Part shown: piece by piece, positions 1-6,522 of the stretch
Position numbering within the stretch: position 1 is the stretch's first letter
Layout of the letters: each line of letters starts with the position of its first letter
Assembly (NCBI GenBank): GCA_946886845.1
Contig: CAMPJH010000038.1
Coordinates: 1 to 11,293 of the forward strand
Direction of reading: 5' to 3'
Length of the DNA stretch: 11,293 nt
Origin: an uncultured Sphingomonas sp.
GTDB lineage: Bacteria > Pseudomonadota > Alphaproteobacteria > Sphingomonadales > Sphingomonadaceae
Position numbers and translations under genes: made by a program
The notes under the pieces: model-generated
Databases searched by the model: none
Told to the model about the DNA's origin: nothing
What the model saw: only the letters and a program-made list of their open reading frames with translations

Positions 1-58
1 GGTTGGGTGGGGGTGACTTTGGAGCCCGCTCTACGTCAACCGTCACCCCACCCCAACC
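1..58. repeat. Imperfect inverted repeat of an extragenic element
   Basis: The G-rich arm at 1-17 is nearly the reverse complement of the C-rich arm at 42-58: 17 positions with two adjacent mismatches (GGTTGGGTGGGGGTGAC against GTCACCCCACCCCAACC). The spacer at 18-41 shows no reading frame I can support. The arrangement looks like two facing copies of the C-rich extragenic repeat common in sphingomonad genomes. That identification is from memory of such repeats, not from a comparison. The left arm is cut by the window edge, so the true extent is unknown. Confidence 0.55.
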
Positions 59-79
59 CCTCCCCATCAAGGGGAGGGG
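57..79. repeat. Perfect GC-rich hairpin (9-bp stem, 5-nt loop)
   Basis: CCCCTCCCC at 57-65 pairs perfectly with GGGGAGGGG at 71-79 around the loop ATCAA. It lies between the preceding inverted repeat and the REP-like element, 41 bases ahead of the pyrD start. There is no T-run after it in either direction, so an intrinsic terminator is not well supported. It is best read as part of a composite extragenic palindromic repeat. Confidence 0.65.
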
Positions 80-84
80 ATAAG

Positions 85-109
85 TTGCTTCGTTTCGCTC
101 GCAATGACA
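85..109. repeat. REP-like extragenic repeat
   Basis: The segment holds the core CGCTCGCAATGACA preceded by TTGCTTCGTTT. Its reverse complement starts TGTCATTGCGAGCGAA, a motif I know as a very widespread dispersed extragenic repeat in proteobacterial chromosomes. It is frequently mis-translated as peptides of the type LRAKRSN. Here it ends only 10 bases before the pyrD start codon, so it occupies where a ribosome-binding site and leader would normally be. Confidence 0.6.
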
Positions 110-119
110 CAGCGGGACC

Positions 120-1154
120 GTGCACCTCTACCCGCTTCTTCGTCCGTTGCTCTTCGCGCTCGGCCCCGAGACCGCGCATCGCGTTACGCTCAAGGCGCTG
201 AAGCTGCTGCCGCTGCATTCGCCGCATTTGCCGGAGACTCTCAAGTCGACTGTCGCCGGGATCGATTTCCCGTCGCCGGTGGGCCTCGCGGCCGGGTTCG
301 ACAAGGACGCCGAAGTTGCGGCGGAAATGCTGACTCTCGGCTTCGGCTTCGTCGAAGTCGGGACGCTGACCCCGCGGCCGCAAGCCGGCAACCCGAAGCC
401 GCGGCTGTTCCGGCTGGCCGAGGACCGCGCAATCATCAACCGGATGGGGTTCAACAATCGAGGCCAGGCCGAGGCGTTCATGCGGCTCGAAGGCGTCAAT
501 CGCGCCGGCGGGCCGATCGGAGTCAATATCGGCGCCAACAAGGATAGCCCCGACCGGGTCGGCGATTATGTCTCGGGAGTCCAGGCGATGAGCGCGGTCG
601 CCGAATATTTGACCGTCAACATCAGCTCGCCCAACACGCCCGGGCTCCGCGCGCTCCAGGAGCAAGGCGCGCTCGATACGCTGCTGTCGGCGATTGCCGG
701 GGCCCGGCCGCCGAAGGGGCCGCCGATCTTCCTGAAAGTTGCGCCCGACCTCGAGCCAGGCGACCCCGAGCGGATTGTCCGGGCGGCGATCGACAACGGC
801 ATCGACGCGCTGATCGTCGCCAACACCACCGTGTCGCGGCCGCCGCTCAAGTCAGACTTTGCGGGCGAGCAGGGCGGGCTGTCGGGCGAGCCGCTCAAGC
901 CGCTGGCGCTCGACGCTCTGCGTGCTTTCCGAAGCGCCAGCGGCGGCGCTCTGCCGCTGATCGGCTGCGGCGGGATCGCCAATGCCGACGACGCCTGGGA
1001 GCGGATCCTGGCCGGTGCCTCGCTGGTCCAGCTCTACACCGCCATGGTCTACCAAGGGGCGCACGTCGCCCGGCGAATCGCCTTCGGGCTGGCGCGCAAG
1101 CTGGACCAGTCCGGTCATGCGAGCATCGCCGAGGCGGTGGGGGCAGGCACCTAG
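120..1154 (+). CDS. pyrD: Dihydroorotate dehydrogenase (quinone), class 2
   Basis: Oxidises dihydroorotate to orotate in de novo pyrimidine synthesis and passes electrons to membrane quinone; family members are peripheral inner-membrane flavoproteins. The 344-residue length fits class 2. Residues 1-40 form the amphipathic helical extension that marks this class. Visible motifs are AAGFDK (57-62), the active-site loop NISSPNTPGLR (167-177) with Ser170 as the expected catalytic base (class 1 uses Cys), KVAPD (206-210), the FMN-phosphate loop IGCGGI (281-286) and YTAMVYQG (306-313). The start is GTG, with no convincing Shine-Dalgarno, directly behind a REP-like element. The stop TAG shares the palindrome CTAG with the stop of the convergent ggt. 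The alternative class 1 enzyme is excluded by the serine and the N-terminal extension. Confidence 0.97.
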   Translation: MHLYPLLRPLLFALGPETAHRVTLKALKLLPLHSPHLPETLKSTVAGIDFPSPVGLAAGFDKDAEVAAEMLTLGFGFVEVGTLTPRPQAGNPKPRLFRLAEDRAIINRMGFNNRGQAEAFMRLEGVNRAGGPIGVNIGANKDSPDRVGDYVSGVQAMSAVAEYLTVNISSPNTPGLRALQEQGALDTLLSAIAGARPPKGPPIFLKVAPDLEPGDPERIVRAAIDNGIDALIVANTTVSRPPLKSDFAGEQGGLSGEPLKPLALDALRAFRSASGGALPLIGCGGIANADDAWERILAGASLVQLYTAMVYQGAHVARRIAFGLARKLDQSGHASIAEAVGAGT

Positions 1155-2875
1155 CCGGGCGGGAACACCAGGACGACACCCTCGCGGCGCGGGTCATAGC
1201 CGCCGTCGACCCGGCCATTGCGGATCAGCACACCGTGCACCCCCGAATCCTCGCCCTGGCCCGGTTCCAGTGCGATTCCCTTGGCACGCAGCCCTTCCAG
1301 TACCTGCGGCGCAAACCTGGTGACCTCGCCCTGGAAGTTCGCACCGCGAGCGACGAGGTTCGGGGTGGCGAGCGCCTGCTGCATCGGCAGGTTCCAGTCG
1401 ACCGCCGCGACCAGCGACTTGGCGACGAAAGCGAGGATCGCATTGCCGCCCGCCGAGCCGATCGCGCCGGCGAACTCGCCGTCCGGAGTCAGCAGGATCG
1501 TCGGCACCATTGACGAGCGCGGCTTCTTGCCGGGAGCGACCGCATTGGCCGCCGGCCGCCCGTCCTTGCCGGTCGGGCTGAACGAGAAATCGGTCAGCTG
1601 ATTGTTGAGGAAGAAGCCGTCGACCATCCGGCCGCTGCCGAAGATCGATTCGACCGTGGTCGTCATCGACACGACATTGCCTCGGGCGTCGCGGACGATG
1701 AAGTGCGAGGTGCCGGCCGGCTCGAGCGTCTTGTCGGCGGTGACGGCCGGAGCGCCAGCCGGAACTCCGGGCTGCGGCGGCGGGCCTGCGGTCGCTCCGA
1801 TTAGCTTGGCGCGCTGGGCAATATAGGCGGGATCGAGCAGGCCCTCGACGGGCACGCGCACGAACGCCGGATCGCCGACATATTGGTCGCGGTCGGCGTA
1901 CATGATCCGGCTCGCCTCGGCGAACAGGAACCAGGCTTGCGGGTCGTTCGGCCCGCGCTGGGCGATGTCGGTGGTTTCGAGCAGCTTCATCAGCTCGATC
2001 AGGCCGACTCCGCTCGACGGCGGCGGCGGGACGCACAGCAGATAGACGCGCCAGGAGCGGCACAAAGGCTCGCGCTTGACGGGCCGGTAGCTGGCGAGGT
2101 CGGCGAGTGTCATCGATCCGCCGAGCGGGCCGGCGCGAGTCCGTTCGACGATCCTGGCGGCGGTCGAACCGGTGTAGAGCGCTGCCGGGCCCTGCGCCGC
2201 GAGGCGGGCGACAAACTCGGCATAAGCCGGGTTGCGCAGCCTGTCTCCGGCGTCGAGCAGGGTTCCGTCGGACTTCGAGAAATAGGCGCGGGCATCGGGT
2301 GCCGAAGCCTGCGGCGCGTGGCTGCGGATCATTCGCGCAAGGCGTGGGCTCACGGCGAACCCTTCGCTCGCCGTCCGTTGCGCCCCTCCGAACAGGCTCG
2401 ACCAGGCAAGCTTGCCATGTTCGCCATGGGCCGCGGCAAGCGCCGCCACGGCACCGGGAACGCCGGTGGCGCGTCCGGAGAGGACGGCTTCGCGGAACGG
2501 AAGCGGCGTTCCGTCGGCTTTGAGGAACATCGTCGAGGTCGCCTGGGCCGGCGCAACCTCGCGGCCGTCGTAGATGGTGATCCGCTCGCTCGCGGCGTCG
2601 TAGTAATTGATGAAGGCGCCGCCGCCGACGCCGGAGCTTTGCGGCTCGACCAGCGACAGCATCGCCTGCACGGCGATGGCCGCGTCGATCGCGCTGCCGC
2701 CGCGCTTCAGAACCTCCAGCCCCGCATTGGCGGCGAGCGGGTTAGCGGCGATCACGAACGGTTCGACAATCGCCGGCGCTTCAGCGATCGCTGCGGGCGG
2801 CGCCGCCGGAGCCGTTGCGCAGCTCAGCAGGGTAACGGCGGCCGCAACCCCGGCCAGTCTTTTCAGAAGATGCAT
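1151..2875 (-). CDS. ggt: Gamma-glutamyltranspeptidase (glutathione hydrolase), probable lipoprotein
   Basis: Cleaves the gamma-glutamyl bond of glutathione and related peptides, with hydrolysis or transfer to an acceptor; family members act in the periplasm or outside the cell. The 574-residue precursor starts with a lipoprotein signal whose lipobox is LLSC (Cys19), so it is probably lipid-anchored. Family landmarks in order are YDGREVAP (about 102-109, Arg binding substrate carboxylate), VPPPPSSGV (282-290), the self-cleavage site before Thr389 in PAGTSHF, LNNQLTDF (423-430), RSSM (453-456) and the oxyanion loop GSAGG (473-477). Thr389 would be the N-terminal nucleophile of the small subunit after autoprocessing. 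All key residues seem intact. The Shine-Dalgarno is weak. It runs divergently from the acyl-CoA synthetase with 90 bp between starts, and its stop overlaps pyrD by four bases. Confidence 0.95.
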   Translation of the reverse strand: MHLLKRLAGVAAAVTLLSCATAPAAPPAAIAEAPAIVEPFVIAANPLAANAGLEVLKRGGSAIDAAIAVQAMLSLVEPQSSGVGGGAFINYYDAASERITIYDGREVAPAQATSTMFLKADGTPLPFREAVLSGRATGVPGAVAALAAAHGEHGKLAWSSLFGGAQRTASEGFAVSPRLARMIRSHAPQASAPDARAYFSKSDGTLLDAGDRLRNPAYAEFVARLAAQGPAALYTGSTAARIVERTRAGPLGGSMTLADLASYRPVKREPLCRSWRVYLLCVPPPPSSGVGLIELMKLLETTDIAQRGPNDPQAWFLFAEASRIMYADRDQYVGDPAFVRVPVEGLLDPAYIAQRAKLIGATAGPPPQPGVPAGAPAVTADKTLEPAGTSHFIVRDARGNVVSMTTTVESIFGSGRMVDGFFLNNQLTDFSFSPTGKDGRPAANAVAPGKKPRSSMVPTILLTPDGEFAGAIGSAGGNAILAFVAKSLVAAVDWNLPMQQALATPNLVARGANFQGEVTRFAPQVLEGLRAKGIALEPGQGEDSGVHGVLIRNGRVDGGYDPRREGVVLVFPPG

Positions 2876-2953
2876 GACCGGAGCGCCTAACGAAACCGGC
2901 GGGATGCGTCCACGCTGGCGCTCAGCGACCGTTTGGCTAAAAGTCCGCGCCCC

Positions 2954-2960
2954 GGGGAGA
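2954..2960 (+). promoter_or_regulatory. Ribosome-binding site for the acyl-CoA synthetase
   Basis: GGGGAGA lies five bases ahead of the ATG at 2966. This spacing favours that ATG over an in-frame TTG at 2933, which has no such signal. The rest of the 2876-2965 divergent gap contains no promoter pair I would defend. Confidence 0.7.
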
Positions 2961-2965
2961 AGCTA

Positions 2966-4714
2966 ATGGCGCGTCAGCTCGAGCGTTTCGAAAATCTGGT
3001 CCAGATGTTCTTCGCGCGTGCGCTGGAGAAAGGCGACGCGCCGTTCCTGTGGGCGAAACGCGACGGCGAGTGGCGGTCGATCAGCTGGGCGGAAGCCCGG
3101 CGCCAGGTGATCGCGTTTGCGACCAGCCTCGAGCGGATCGGTCTCGTCTCCGGCGACCGGGTGATGCTGGTCAGCGAGAACCGCCCGGAGTGGCTGATTG
3201 CCGATCTCGGCATCATGGCGGCGGGGTGCGTGACGGTCCCGACCTACACCACCAACACGACCCGCGATCACGCCCACATCCTCGGCAACAGCGGCGCCAA
3301 GGCGGTGATCGTTTCCAACCAGAAGCTGGCGAAGACCCTGATCCCGGCGGTGATCACCTCGACCGATTGCCACCATGTGATTGGCATGGAGGATCTGCGC
3401 GCCGGCCAGGCACCCGATTGGATCAATTGCCATAGCTGGACGAAACTGGCGGAAGCCGAGGGCGATGAGGGCGCGGTCGAGCAGCGGGTCAGCGGGATGA
3501 AGCGCGCCGATCTCGCCTGCATCATCTACACCAGCGGCACCGGCGGGGCGCCGCGCGGAGTGATGCAGCACCACGGCGCGATCCTCCACAATATCGCCGG
3601 CGCGACCGACGTCATCTCATCCGATTTCGGCTGGGGCGACGAGGTCTTCCTGTCCTTCTTGCCCGCCAGCCACGCGCTCGAACATACCGGCGGGCAGATG
3701 TTCCCGATCGGGCTCGGCGCGCAAATCTATTATGCCGAAAGCCTCGAGAAGCTCGCCGCCAATATCGAGGAAACCCGGCCGACGATCATGATCGTCGTCC
3801 CGCGCCTGTTCGAGATGCTCCGGCAGCGAATCCTCAAGAGCCTCGAGGGCAGTGGCGGCTTGTCGAAATATCTGTTCAAGCGGGCGATGCAGATCGGCCA
3901 GGAGAAATATGACGGCAAGCTAAAGCCCTGGAACTTGCCGCTCGACGGCTTGCTCGAAGTCACCCTGCGGCGAAAGCTTCGGGCCAAGGTCGGCGGCAGG
4001 ACCAAGGCTTGGGTCTCGGGCGGGGCGCCGCTCAACCCGGACGTCGGGATTTTCTTCCAGGCACTCGGGATCACCTTCCTCCAGGGCTACGGCCAGACCG
4101 AGGCCGCGCCGGTGATCAGCTGCAACCGCCCGAGCGTCGGTATCAGGCTCGAAACCGTCGGTCCGCCGGTCAAGGACACCGAGGTTCGCATCGCCGAGGA
4201 CGGCGAGATCCTGGTTCGCGGCGAGCTCGTCATGCACGGCTATTGGCGCAATCCCGAAGAGACTGCACGGGTGCTGAGCGAGGACGGCTGGCTGGCAACC
4301 GGCGACGTCGGCCATTTCGACGCCAAGGGCCGGATCGTCATCACCGACCGCAAGAAGGACATCATCGTCAACGATCGGGGCGACAATATCGCCCCGCAGC
4401 GGGTCGAGGGGATGCTGACCCTGCAGCCGGAGATCGCCCAGGCGATGGTTTATGGCGACCGCAAGCCGCACCTCGTCGGGCTGCTCGTCCCCGACCCGGA
4501 GATCGCCGATGCGCCGGACGTCCAGAAACGGCTTTCGGCGGCGGTCGACCGGGTCAACGCCGATCTGTCGGTGCTCGAAAAGGTGCGGCGGTTCATCCTC
4601 GCCGAGGGTCCGTTCACGGTCGAGAACGAGCAGCTGACGCCGTCAATGAAGATCCGCCGGCACGTGATCACGGCCGCCTACGGCGACCGGCTGGAATCGC
4701 TCTACCGCCGCTAA
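2966..4714 (+). CDS. Long-chain fatty-acid--CoA ligase (AMP-forming), COG1022-like
   Basis: Activates a fatty acid through an acyl-adenylate and transfers it to coenzyme A, feeding beta-oxidation or lipid synthesis. The 582-residue protein has the full adenylate-forming series: ATP loop YTSGTGGAPRGVM (188-200), GYGQTE (374-379), GWLATGDVG (441-449, Asp447 for ribose), the hinge region DRKKDIIV (461-468) and QLTPSMKIRR (556-565) with Lys562 as the expected catalytic lysine of the C-terminal lid. The spacing, and the form NIAPQRVE after the hinge, fit the long-chain FACL/COG1022 group rather than acetyl-CoA synthetases. The ATP loop has Gly and Arg where the textbook motif has Thr and Lys; I recall this as common in alphaproteobacterial members. 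Start chosen by Shine-Dalgarno. Its TAA overlaps the convergent lipoprotein gene by four bases. Chain-length preference cannot be told from sequence alone. Confidence 0.9.
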   Translation: MARQLERFENLVQMFFARALEKGDAPFLWAKRDGEWRSISWAEARRQVIAFATSLERIGLVSGDRVMLVSENRPEWLIADLGIMAAGCVTVPTYTTNTTRDHAHILGNSGAKAVIVSNQKLAKTLIPAVITSTDCHHVIGMEDLRAGQAPDWINCHSWTKLAEAEGDEGAVEQRVSGMKRADLACIIYTSGTGGAPRGVMQHHGAILHNIAGATDVISSDFGWGDEVFLSFLPASHALEHTGGQMFPIGLGAQIYYAESLEKLAANIEETRPTIMIVVPRLFEMLRQRILKSLEGSGGLSKYLFKRAMQIGQEKYDGKLKPWNLPLDGLLEVTLRRKLRAKVGGRTKAWVSGGAPLNPDVGIFFQALGITFLQGYGQTEAAPVISCNRPSVGIRLETVGPPVKDTEVRIAEDGEILVRGELVMHGYWRNPEETARVLSEDGWLATGDVGHFDAKGRIVITDRKKDIIVNDRGDNIAPQRVEGMLTLQPEIAQAMVYGDRKPHLVGLLVPDPEIADAPDVQKRLSAAVDRVNADLSVLEKVRRFILAEGPFTVENEQLTPSMKIRRHVITAAYGDRLESLYRR

Positions 4715-5124
4715 CGGCTGGGACGCTCGTAGGGTGTGAAATCGCCCATCACGCAGCTGCCGACGGTCATTCGGCTCGTGGTGTCGAGAATCTGGCCGAT
4801 ATCGCCGCTGCACAGGCCCAATCCCCCGGCGTTGCGAGTGACGAGCGCGTAGCCCGGCGAGCCCAGCAGGCTGCAGGAGCCGCTTGGCCTGGTGATCCAG
4901 ACGCGGTTCGGGCCGTCGCGAAAGGCGATGGTGCTATCGTCGATGACGATCATGTCGTCGGCGCGATAGCTCGGCAGGCACGAGCGCGGTGGGCCGGCGA
5001 CCTTGCCGGCAAGCAGCCCGGCAAGGCGGGCCTGGGCCTGCTGCTGCGCCACCGCCGTTTGCTGCGCAGACCCGGCGCAGCCGGCGAGCGCGGCAAGGAC
5101 GAGAGGGGCTAGGGCGTTGCGCAT
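4711..5124 (-). CDS. Small cysteine-containing lipoprotein A (tandem paralogue)
   Basis: Function not recognised. The 137-residue precursor has a lipoprotein signal with lipobox LAGC (Cys16) and Ala at +2, which by the usual rule suggests the outer membrane. After a Gln/Ala-rich linker comes a compact domain with four further cysteines (49, 84, 105, 124), motifs SCLPSYR, IDDSTIAFR, RVWI, GYALVTR, LCSGDI and VGSCVMGDF. The pattern resembles the DUF6491-type small lipoproteins; that assignment is from memory and tentative. It lies 17 bp behind paralogue B on the same strand, with a modest GAAGG ribosome site, so co-transcription is likely. By eye about 55% identity to B over some 105 aligned residues, including all four cysteines. 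Its stop overlaps the acyl-CoA synthetase stop. Confidence 0.85.
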   Translation of the reverse strand: MRNALAPLVLAALAGCAGSAQQTAVAQQQAQARLAGLLAGKVAGPPRSCLPSYRADDMIVIDDSTIAFRDGPNRVWITRPSGSCSLLGSPGYALVTRNAGGLGLCSGDIGQILDTTSRMTVGSCVMGDFTPYERPSR

Positions 5125-5141
5125 GGCAACGGCCTTCGCGG

Positions 5142-5555
5142 TCAGGCGCCGGGCCGCGTGTAGGGGATGAAGTCGCCCATCACGCAGCTGCCGACGTTGG
5201 TTCCGCTCATCGTGTCGATGACCTGGGCGATATCACCGTTGCACAACTGGCCGATGGTGTCTCGGGTGACCAGCGCATAGGGCCCAAGGCTGAGCTGGTT
5301 GCAGGGGTTCTTCGGCTTCTGCAGCCACACCCGGCCCGGGCTTTCGCGGAAGATCAAGGTGCTGTCGTCGATCGCGACCATGTCATGCGTGCGCCAGTTG
5401 GGCAGGCAGGATTGCGGGGTGCCGGCAACCTTGTCGCCGAGTAGCTGGGTCAGGCGCGACTGCTGCTTGGCATTGAGCGGTGCAACCTGCTGCGGCGGCC
5501 CGGCGGCGCATCCGGCGAGTGCGGCGACGATTGTGAATGAGATGGCCTTACGCAT
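5142..5555 (-). CDS. Small cysteine-containing lipoprotein B (tandem paralogue)
   Basis: Function not recognised. Also 137 residues, with lipobox LAGC (Cys16), followed by the same domain as paralogue A: cysteines at 50, 85, 105 and 124, and motifs SCLPNWR, IDDSTLIFR, GRVWL, PYALVTR, LCNGDI and VGSCVMGDF. The conserved even number of cysteines in an exported protein suggests disulfides (inference). The frame stays open for 91 codons upstream, but that part lies across gloB and is low-complexity Arg/Ser. The ATG at 5555 has a near-perfect Shine-Dalgarno and begins a classic lipoprotein signal, so it is the true start. It follows gloB by 52 bp; CATAAT on the minus strand within that gap could be a -10 box, but I find no matching -35. 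Confidence 0.87.
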   Translation of the reverse strand: MRKAISFTIVAALAGCAAGPPQQVAPLNAKQQSRLTQLLGDKVAGTPQSCLPNWRTHDMVAIDDSTLIFRESPGRVWLQKPKNPCNQLSLGPYALVTRDTIGQLCNGDIAQVIDTMSGTNVGSCVMGDFIPYTRPGA

Positions 5556-5560
5556 TGCAA

Positions 5561-5568
5561 ACCTCCTT
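5561..5568 (-). promoter_or_regulatory. Strong ribosome-binding site of lipoprotein B
   Basis: On the minus strand AAGGAGGT sits five bases ahead of the ATG at 5555. It is the closest match to the consensus anywhere in the window, implying efficient translation and settling the start against the long upstream frame extension. Confidence 0.8.
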
Positions 5569-5607
5569 GGCTCGCGGCTGGCAGCGCACATTATGACGCG
5601 CTTTTGG

Positions 5608-6330
5608 TCATGAACGGAAGCTGTCTTTTTCGGCGCGCAGCCGGGCGAACTCCTGCCAGTCGCTTGAGCGAACGAAGGGATTGGTGGCGCGTTCCTCGGC
5701 GACCGTCGTCGGCAACGTGACCCGGCCCTCGTCGCGCATCTTTTCGACTCGCGCTTGGCGCTCGGCGATCGCGGCATTGCCCGGCTCAGCATGCGCTGCA
5801 TAGCGAGCGTTGGCGAGCGTATATTCATGCCCGCAATACAACCTCGTGTCCTCAGGCAGCTCGGCGATCCGCTGCAGCGATCGGTACATCTGCTGCGGCG
5901 TTCCCTCGAATAACCGGCCGCAGCCCATGGCGAACAGGGTGTCGCCGACGAAAGCGATTCGGTCGTCCTCGAAGAGCAGCGCGACGTGGCCGAGCGTGTG
6001 GCCGGGAATTTCGATCGCGCGCCCCTTATGGTCGCCGATCCGCAATTCGCTGCCTTCGGACAACGCGACGTCGCGGCCGGGGATGGTCTCGGCCGCCGGC
6101 CCGGAGACAGTGCAGCCGGTCGCCTCCTTCATTGCCAGATTGCCGCCCGAATGGTCCCAATGGTGATGCGTGTTCCAGACCTGGCTAACCGTCCACCCGC
6201 GGTGCTCGGCCTCGGCCAGCGCCGGCGCGGCGTCGCCTGGGTCGACGACCGCGGTCTCCCCCGAGGCCTCGTCACGGACCAGCCAGATGTAATTGTCGGC
6301 GAAAGCCGGGACGGGAATGATCTCAAGCAC
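5608..6330 (-). CDS. gloB: Hydroxyacylglutathione hydrolase (glyoxalase II)
   Basis: Hydrolyses S-lactoylglutathione to lactate and glutathione, the second step of methylglyoxal detoxification in the cytoplasm. The 240-residue protein is a metallo-beta-lactamase-fold enzyme with the binuclear metal ligands in place: THHHWDH (54-60; His55, His57, Asp59, His60), His111 in PGHTLGH, Asp130 in FVGDTLF and His168 in YCGHEYT. The C-terminal substrate domain ends with the family signature around TNPFVR (216-221). The start is GTG, with AGAGGGG eight bases upstream on the minus strand; no earlier in-frame start was found. It is first in a minus-strand run with the two lipoproteins. No glyoxalase I gene is in the window. 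The related YcbL-type enzymes lack the C-terminal domain seen here. Confidence 0.95.
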   Translation of the reverse strand: MLEIIPVPAFADNYIWLVRDEASGETAVVDPGDAAPALAEAEHRGWTVSQVWNTHHHWDHSGGNLAMKEATGCTVSGPAAETIPGRDVALSEGSELRIGDHKGRAIEIPGHTLGHVALLFEDDRIAFVGDTLFAMGCGRLFEGTPQQMYRSLQRIAELPEDTRLYCGHEYTLANARYAAHAEPGNAAIAERQARVEKMRDEGRVTLPTTVAEERATNPFVRSSDWQEFARLRAEKDSFRS

Positions 6331-6415
6331 CTCAATCGCCCCTCTTCAGCCGTTGAAAGAATGCAACAGTCGCTTGCGGATCGCAGGTCCTGGACGTCGT
6401 GTGCGCGGATTTCAT

Positions 6416-6444
6416 TTTACCATCACTCAACTCGTCGCTATAAA
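6416..6444 (+). promoter_or_regulatory. Candidate sigma-70-type promoter for the SIMPL gene
   Basis: TATAAA at 6439-6444 differs from the -10 consensus at one base, and TTTACC at 6416-6421 is a 4-of-6 match to -35 with a 17-base spacer. It lies in an unusually A/T-rich patch of the 192-bp divergent gap between gloB and the SIMPL gene, about 80 bases ahead of the latter's ATG. The call rests on sequence match alone; the rest of the gap shows nothing further I can support. Confidence 0.4.
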
Positions 6445-6522
6445 TGCACGGTTCGTCGGCGTCCGTGACCGGCAATCCTGTCCGGTGGCCGCCTGCATAC
6501 GACGAACGCGGGGTTCACTTCC

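Noticed and set aside
1883..2890. 335-codon open frame on the + strand opposite ggt
   Set aside because: It is antisense to a gene with complete family motifs, its translation is Arg/Gly/Asp-rich without any recognisable fold, and such shadow frames are expected in GC-rich coding DNA.
2933..2965. Upstream TTG start adding 11 residues to the acyl-CoA synthetase
   Set aside because: No ribosome site precedes it, whereas GGGGAGA is ideally placed for the ATG at 2966; the extra residues contain that ribosome site.
4009..5112. 367-codon + strand frame spanning the acyl-CoA synthetase end and lipoprotein A
   Set aside because: It crosses two well-supported genes in other frames, and the translation is low-complexity Arg/Gly/Pro.
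5556..5828. 91-residue N-terminal extension of lipoprotein B
   Set aside because: It overlaps gloB and is low-complexity; the strong Shine-Dalgarno and the lipoprotein signal start at 5555.
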